Shown piece by piece: positions 24,674 to 28,429 of a stretch of 28,429 nt of DNA. A program made the translations under genes and the position numbers. Positions within the stretch are counted from its first letter, which is position 1. Each line of letters starts with the position of its first letter. The notes under the pieces are model-generated. The model was not told where the DNA came from, searched no databases, and saw only the letters and a list, made by a program, of their open reading frames with translations. The stretch comes from an uncultured Collinsella sp. (GTDB lineage Bacteria > Actinomycetota > Coriobacteriia > Coriobacteriales > Coriobacteriaceae), in the NCBI GenBank assembly GCA_900541195.1, contig UQIY01000030.1:1-28429 (forward strand), written 5' to 3'.

Positions 24674-25297
24674 TTAACTGTTCTTCATGACAATCGAATC
24701 CACGACATCAGCCACATTCTCGCAGCAGTCGGCGCAGTACTCCAGGAAAGCGTAGACGTCACGCCAGGCGATGACCTCGAGCGGGTCCTTGCCATTGACG
24801 TGCAGGTTGCGCATGGCGTTGATGTAGAGCTCATCGGCCTCGGACTCAATGGTGTTGATCTGGATGACCAGCTCGCGCAGGGTCTTGGACTTGCGGTAAT
24901 TAGGCAGCTCGACCATAAGGTCCTTCATGGCGCGGCAGGCGTCGGTCACCTTGTGGGCGATGACAATGGCATCGGGGTGGATGCTCTGGATGTTGGTGAA
25001 GTAGACGCGCTGCACGACGCCCTCGATACGGTCAAGCACAGTGTCGAGCGAGCAGCTCATCAGGTCCAGATCCTCGCGCTCAAGCGGGGTGATAAAGGCA
25101 GTGAGCAGGGCATCCTCGAGCTCATGGTGCTTCTTGTCGGCCGCATGCTCAATCGCATGCATCTCTTCGAGCATGCCGTGGATCTGCGCGGGATCAAAGT
25201 TCTCAAAAATCTTGATGAGCAACTCTGCGGCCTGGACAGCAAGGTCGGCGCAGGCGACGTAGTTGTCAAAGTAGAACGAATCGGGTTTCTTTGCCAT
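24674..25297 (-). CDS. DUF47 (PhoU-like) phosphate transport regulator, partner of Pit
   Basis: DUF47 proteins are helical-bundle relatives of PhoU that are commonly encoded next to Pit permeases and are thought to modulate them. The 207 residues are almost all helical. Family features include HAIEHAADKKHHEL, FITPLEREDL and the late VIAWRDVYAFLEYCADCCEN and VADVVDSIVMK. ATG 25297 follows AAAGGA. It lies 67 bases downstream of the permease gene and is probably co-transcribed with it. It is the second PhoU-type protein in the window; PhoU itself is encoded about 3.6 kb away on the other strand. Confidence 0.92.
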   Translation of the reverse strand: MAKKPDSFYFDNYVACADLAVQAAELLIKIFENFDPAQIHGMLEEMHAIEHAADKKHHELEDALLTAFITPLEREDLDLMSCSLDTVLDRIEGVVQRVYFTNIQSIHPDAIVIAHKVTDACRAMKDLMVELPNYRKSKTLRELVIQINTIESEADELYINAMRNLHVNGKDPLEVIAWRDVYAFLEYCADCCENVADVVDSIVMKNS

Positions 25298-25364
25298 GAG
25301 TGGGTCCTTTCGAGGCGAAGACGGGTGGGCGAGGTATTGCGGTCCGGATGGACGTTCGGTTTGA

Positions 25365-26414
25365 CTAGATGAACATCATGAACAGCTTGGCCATGACAAA
25401 GCTGATAAGTCCGCAGGCGGGGAAGGTGAAGAACCAGGTGAACATCATGTCCTTGACGACACCGAAGTTGATCGCCGAGAGGCGCTTGACGGCACCGACA
25501 CCCATAATGGCGCAGGTCTTGATGTGCGTGGAGGACACGGGGATGCCGGTGAGCGTGGCAAGCAGCAGGTTTGCGGCGCCCGCCAGGTCGGCGGAGAAGC
25601 CCTGGTACTTTTCGAGCTTGACCATGCTCTGACCGACAGACTTGATGATGCGCTCACCGCCCACGCTGGTGCCGATGCCCATGGTGGCCGAGCACAGCAG
25701 CATGATCCAGATGGGGATGCCGGCGTCGCCGACGCTCGTCTGTCCGCTGGCAAAGGCGACACCTAAAAAGAGCACGCCGATAAACTTTTGTCCATCTTGC
25801 GCGCCGTGCATAAAGCTCATGGCCGCGGCACTTGCGATCTGAGCATATTTAAAGAAGACATTGGCACGTCGCCTGTTGGCGGCGGCGAAAAGAATCGAGA
25901 CGAGCTTGCACAGGACCCAGCCCATGATAAAGCCCAGGCCGATGGAGAGCGCCAAGCCGTAGATGACCTTCATCCACTCGTGGACGTTGACGCTGCTCGC
26001 GCCGCCGAGGGCGATTGCGGCACCGGTCAGGCCGGCGATAAGGCTGTGGCTTTGCGAGGTGGGGATGCCAAAACGCGATGCCGTGGCGCCGTAGACGACG
26101 ATGGAGAACAGCGCCGCGCAGAGGCACGCGAGCGCCATGGTGCTGTTTCCGCCAAAGTCGACGATATGTGAGATGGTGTTGGCGACGCTCGCGTTAAAGT
26201 GCGTCATGATGAGCACGCCGAGGAAGTTGAATGCGGCGCTCATGAGAATGGCTGCGCGGGCGGGCATGCAGCGCGTGGTGACACAGGTCGCGATGGCGTT
26301 GGGCGCGTCGGTCCATCCGTTGACGAAGATAGCGCCGAGCGCGAGGATCACGGTGACGGCAAGGACTGGGTTCGACACAATTTGGCCGAGGAAGGCTGAG
26401 AACGTTACGTCCAT
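25365..26414 (-). CDS. PiT family inorganic phosphate permease
   Basis: PiT permeases import phosphate (as metal-phosphate with protons in E. coli, or with sodium in other members) at lower affinity than Pst. The repeated family signature appears in both halves: NGWTDAPNAIATCVTTR near residue 32, and GIPVSSTHIKTCAIMGVGAV in the C-terminal half. GIPTSQSHSLIAGLTGAAIA is the related inner block. About ten hydrophobic spans are seen in 349 residues. ATG 26414 has a weak site GAGAAAG. The gene leads the - strand operon with DUF47 downstream. Which cation is co-transported cannot be told from the sequence. Confidence 0.93.
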   Translation of the reverse strand: MDVTFSAFLGQIVSNPVLAVTVILALGAIFVNGWTDAPNAIATCVTTRCMPARAAILMSAAFNFLGVLIMTHFNASVANTISHIVDFGGNSTMALACLCAALFSIVVYGATASRFGIPTSQSHSLIAGLTGAAIALGGASSVNVHEWMKVIYGLALSIGLGFIMGWVLCKLVSILFAAANRRRANVFFKYAQIASAAAMSFMHGAQDGQKFIGVLFLGVAFASGQTSVGDAGIPIWIMLLCSATMGIGTSVGGERIIKSVGQSMVKLEKYQGFSADLAGAANLLLATLTGIPVSSTHIKTCAIMGVGAVKRLSAINFGVVKDMMFTWFFTFPACGLISFVMAKLFMMFI

Positions 26415-26662
26415 ATATGGGCTTTCTCGAAGTTTGCAGGCACGTTACAAAAACATGATAAATCGTATCACCTCCTGCGGGTTTCTTTACCGAGTTCTGA
26501 TGGGAGAAGTGAATTTTTTGGCACTAACATTGAATATTTGTCCTGTTGACCGCGGGTGTTCTTTTTGCTAGCACGCCATGAGGACACGTGCGCGCCCCAA
26601 CATCCCAAAACCACAGCCTGTTCGCTTTACAATATGCAAACATGCGTTCGATAATAGGAGGC
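26415..26662. promoter_or_regulatory. Divergent intergenic region between pit and a small + strand gene
   Basis: This 248-base region must hold both start signals. On the - strand a full anti-16S match AGGAGGTGAT (26476-26467) stands 53 bases before the pit ATG and is followed only by a 3-codon frame (ATG at 26456). On the + strand TTGACC (26546-26551) has no good -10 at 17 bases, and TACAAT (26628-26633) has no good -35. The middle is AT-rich. No firm promoter can be called. Confidence 0.35.
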
Positions 26663-27001
26663 ATGGAATATCGACAGACAGATGGTAAAACTCGACGCGT
26701 GCACAAGCAGTATGTGGACGTCGTGGCCCGCATCCTCGCGGGCGGACAAGTCGTGCCGGTTACCGTCTGCTGGGTCGACGGTCGCTGTTTTACGATCGAC
26801 GAGATTGTCTCATCCACCGGTTTTGGCCTAACGGTTCACGGCATTCGTACGGCAACCTATAAGGTTCGTTTTGGTGGGCATGCGACCGAACTGTATCTGG
26901 AAGAACAGGCGCGCGAGCGACCGGATGGCTCGCAGGCCCATCTGATGCGTTGGTGGGTGTGGGCATTCGACCGTACGCTCGAGAGCGGGCGCCGCAGGTA
27001 A
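26663..27001 (+). CDS. Small conserved-looking protein, possibly DUF6504-like
   Basis: A 112-residue soluble protein with alternating beta-like segments (VVPVTVCWVDGRCFTIDEIV, then TYKVRFGGHATELYLEE) and a Trp-rich late segment MRWWVWAFDR. The pattern recalls small DUF6504-type proteins, but I am not certain and assign no function. The start is unclear: ATG 26663 follows AGGAGG with a spacing of only one base, and in-frame ATGs at 26642 and 26588 lack ribosome sites. It stands alone between the divergent pit operon and the next + gene, 79 bases on. Codon use is ordinary for the window, which supports it being a real gene. Confidence 0.7.
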   Translation: MEYRQTDGKTRRVHKQYVDVVARILAGGQVVPVTVCWVDGRCFTIDEIVSSTGFGLTVHGIRTATYKVRFGGHATELYLEEQARERPDGSQAHLMRWWVWAFDRTLESGRRR

Positions 27002-27080
27002 GAGCGCGCGGCATTCGGGTACAATGGCAGGAATCTTGTCACCTACGGCGCTGTCGCGGCGCTTTTGAAAGGACGATATT

Positions 27081-27776
27081 ATGAACGATATCCAGGGTTA
27101 TCAGAACGGCCCCATTGAGACCGGCGCAAGCCGTGCCAAGGAGATGTCGCCGCGTGCGTACAACCTTGCCATGTCTGCCCTGATCTTTTTGGGCTTTTGC
27201 GCCATGGGTGCCGGTGCTTACTTTACGAGCACCATGGCGTTTGCCCGCATGATGATGAGCGGCGCCGCCTTGCCGCTGGTCTTTGGCTCGTTTATTTTGA
27301 CCATCGTCGGCATGGTCATGATGTCGGCCGCCGCGGGCAAGCAGTCTGTGGGTCTGTCCCTTGTGGGCTACGTAATCTTTGCGAGTACCTTTGGCCTGAC
27401 CGCGTCGTTTGGCCTTGCCAATTACGACCTGCCCACCATCAACACTGCCTTTATCGCCACGGCCGCCATCACCTTTGTCTTTGGTGCGCTGGGCGTGACC
27501 TTCCCCAAGTTCTTCCAGCGTGTGTACGGCATTGGTTTTGGCATCCTGCTTGCCACGATTCTGGTCGAGATCGTGCTGATGTTTATGGGCGTCTCGCAGT
27601 CCATCACCGACCTGATCGTGATCGTGGTGTTCGCCGGCTTTATTGGCTACGACACCTATGTGGCCACGACGGTGCCGCCCACGCTGCCCAACGCCGTGCT
27701 CATGGCATCCAACCTGTTCGTGGACATCATCAACGTGTTCCTGCGCATCCTGAACATCCTTGGTCGTCGCGACTAG
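27081..27776 (+). CDS. Bax inhibitor-1 (YccA/YbhL) family membrane protein
   Basis: This is a seven-span membrane protein of the BI-1/TMBIM family. Bacterial members include a proton-sensitive calcium leak channel (Bacillus YetJ) and the FtsH modulator YccA; the role here is unknown. After a polar N-terminus of about 25 residues, seven spans follow. The C-terminal family region is clear: FAGFIGYDTYVATTVPPT, then SNLFVDIINVFLRILNILG. At 231 residues it is typical. ATG 27081 follows AAAGGA. A TACAAT hexamer at 27020-27025 could be a -10 box but no -35 is evident. It is a single-gene unit with its own terminator. Confidence 0.92.
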   Translation: MNDIQGYQNGPIETGASRAKEMSPRAYNLAMSALIFLGFCAMGAGAYFTSTMAFARMMMSGAALPLVFGSFILTIVGMVMMSAAAGKQSVGLSLVGYVIFASTFGLTASFGLANYDLPTINTAFIATAAITFVFGALGVTFPKFFQRVYGIGFGILLATILVEIVLMFMGVSQSITDLIVIVVFAGFIGYDTYVATTVPPTLPNAVLMASNLFVDIINVFLRILNILGRRD

Positions 27777-27822
27777 CGCGGGGCATTGCAGCGTTTCTTG
27801 TCGGACGCGGTAAAACGATGTG

Positions 27823-27851
27823 AAAGGCGGTCCTTCGGGGCCGTCTTTTTT
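27823..27851 (+). terminator. Rho-independent terminator after the BI-1 family gene
   Basis: AAGGCGGTCC pairs with GGGCCGTCTT around a TTCG tetraloop (27834-27837), with two wobble pairs, followed by a run of T to 27851. It lies about 50 bases after the stop. Confidence 0.9.
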
Positions 27852-27917
27852 GTGCACGGCGGGGTATCATGGATGGGAAAAGCCGATAGCGGCAGAGACC
27901 GAGAAAGGTGACCACTT

Positions 27918-28384
27918 ATGGCAGACGTCGACAACAGGAACCGTAACCGCAGGCCCAATCCCAAGCGCGAGGCCCGTGCCAAGGCCGCCGAGCGTCACGT
28001 GGCGACTGTGTCCGAAGCGTGCGCCAAGGATATCGAGCGCTCGCTTGCCGGCGTGCGCGAGTTCGACGGTATGCCTGCCGGCTTTGTCGCGGCGATGAAG
28101 GCCAAGGCCCAAGCGGCCGACGCTGCCGAGGAACAGGTTGCTGAGGAGTCTGAGGCCGCCGAGGAGCCCGAGGTCGAGGCCGCCGAGGTTGCATCCGCCG
28201 AGACCGAGGTTGCGGCCGAGCTTGCACCCGCCGAGGAGGCCACGGAGGCCGAGTCCGCGCCTGCCGCCGAAAAGCCCGCTCCGGTCCTGCCCGAGGTCAC
28301 CGTGCTCGACGCCTCTGCCACGCAGGCCATTCTGGATAACGGCCGAGGCTACGCGCAGTTCTGTGACATGGCCGTGCTTGCCTT
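27918..28384 (+). CDS. Ala/Glu-rich protein, 3' end missing (possible PARG-like/TIGR02452 family)
   Basis: An open frame starts at ATG 27918, after GAAAGGTG, and stays open until it runs into the adapter, so only about 155 N-terminal residues are present. Residues 1-30 are very basic (NRNRRPNPKREARAK). Residues about 65-130 are a low-complexity Ala/Glu/Pro linker of repeated EAAE-type units. A folded domain seems to begin at about 132 (LPEVTVLDASATQAI, then FCDMAVLAF). That beginning resembles the start of TIGR02452 (DUF2263) proteins, which have a PARG-like macrodomain fold, but the diagnostic GGG and catalytic parts would lie beyond the contig end. Family assignment is therefore a guess; that the gene is real and truncated is well supported. 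Confidence 0.7.
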
Positions 28385-28429
28385 CTGTCTCTTATACACA
28401 TCTCCGAGCCCACGAGACCGGAGCCTATC
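28385..28429 (-). other. Nextera adapter with i7 index (artefact)
   Basis: Bases 28385-28418 are the reverse complement of the Nextera read-2 transposase adapter, starting CTGTCTCTTATACACATCT. They are followed by an 8-base index CGGAGCCT and ATC, the start of the flow-cell primer. The index matches my memory of Nextera XT index N719. None of this is genomic, and protein sequence read across 28385 is false. Confidence 0.98.

Noticed and set aside
26454..26456. A three-codon leader peptide before pit as a real gene
   Set aside because: The distance from the strong ribosome site core to its ATG is about 15 bases, too long, and two codons after the start carry no information. Kept only as a finding about the site.
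27820..28098. A + frame beginning in the BI-1 terminator
   Set aside because: It begins inside a terminator hairpin and overlaps the better-supported frame starting at 27918, which has a proper ribosome site.

Overview
The window is a high-GC bacterial contig of about 28.35 kb of genomic sequence, flanked on both sides by Illumina Nextera adapter. It carries the division and cell-wall (dcw) cluster in an actinobacterial arrangement: no ftsA, but sepF and divIVA downstream of ftsZ. Together with the GC-rich coding style and the gene content, this suggests the class Coriobacteriia, most likely Collinsella or a close relative. That placement is inference from gene order and protein style; no database search was possible.

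Region 1 (33-15690, all +) is the dcw cluster: mraZ, rsmH, an ftsL-like gene, ftsI, murF, mraY, murD, ftsW, murG, murC, murB, ftsQ and ftsZ, closed by a rho-independent terminator. It supplies the cytoplasmic Mur ligases (C, D, F; murE is absent from its usual place), the two lipid-linked steps (MraY, MurG), the septal polymerase and transpeptidase pair (FtsW, FtsI), the FtsQ and FtsL scaffold, and the FtsZ ring. mraZ has a well-formed sigma70-type promoter with one inverted repeat inside its spacer and a second just after the predicted start.

Region 2 (15840-23820, all +) starts with pgeF. It runs by a 4-base overlap into a phosphate ABC transporter operon (pstS, pstC, pstA, pstB, phoU), then returns to division genes: a PLP-binding yggS homologue, sepF, yggT and divIVA, ending at a second strong terminator. 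The pst-phoU block therefore sits inside what is often a compact ftsZ-pgeF-yggS-sepF-yggT-divIVA string. The yggT homologue has no usable ATG, GTG or TTG at its expected N-terminus and may start at an ATC codon.

Region 3 (23842-26414, - strand) holds a PiT-family phosphate permease, a DUF47 PhoU-like partner and a nitroreductase with its own terminator. Two phosphate uptake systems thus lie within 10 kb. The 5' part of the nitroreductase and its leader differ sharply in base and codon use from the rest of the window and carry a repeated CCAAAG motif.

Region 4 (26415-28384, +) has a small conserved-looking protein of unknown role, a Bax-inhibitor-1 family membrane protein with a terminator, and an Ala/Glu-rich protein cut off by the adapter.

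Most of the window is canonical. I did not find a convincing new multi-gene system. The best leads are local: the mraZ operators, the yggT start, the pst insertion, the odd nitroreductase leader, and the charged tails of the divisome proteins.
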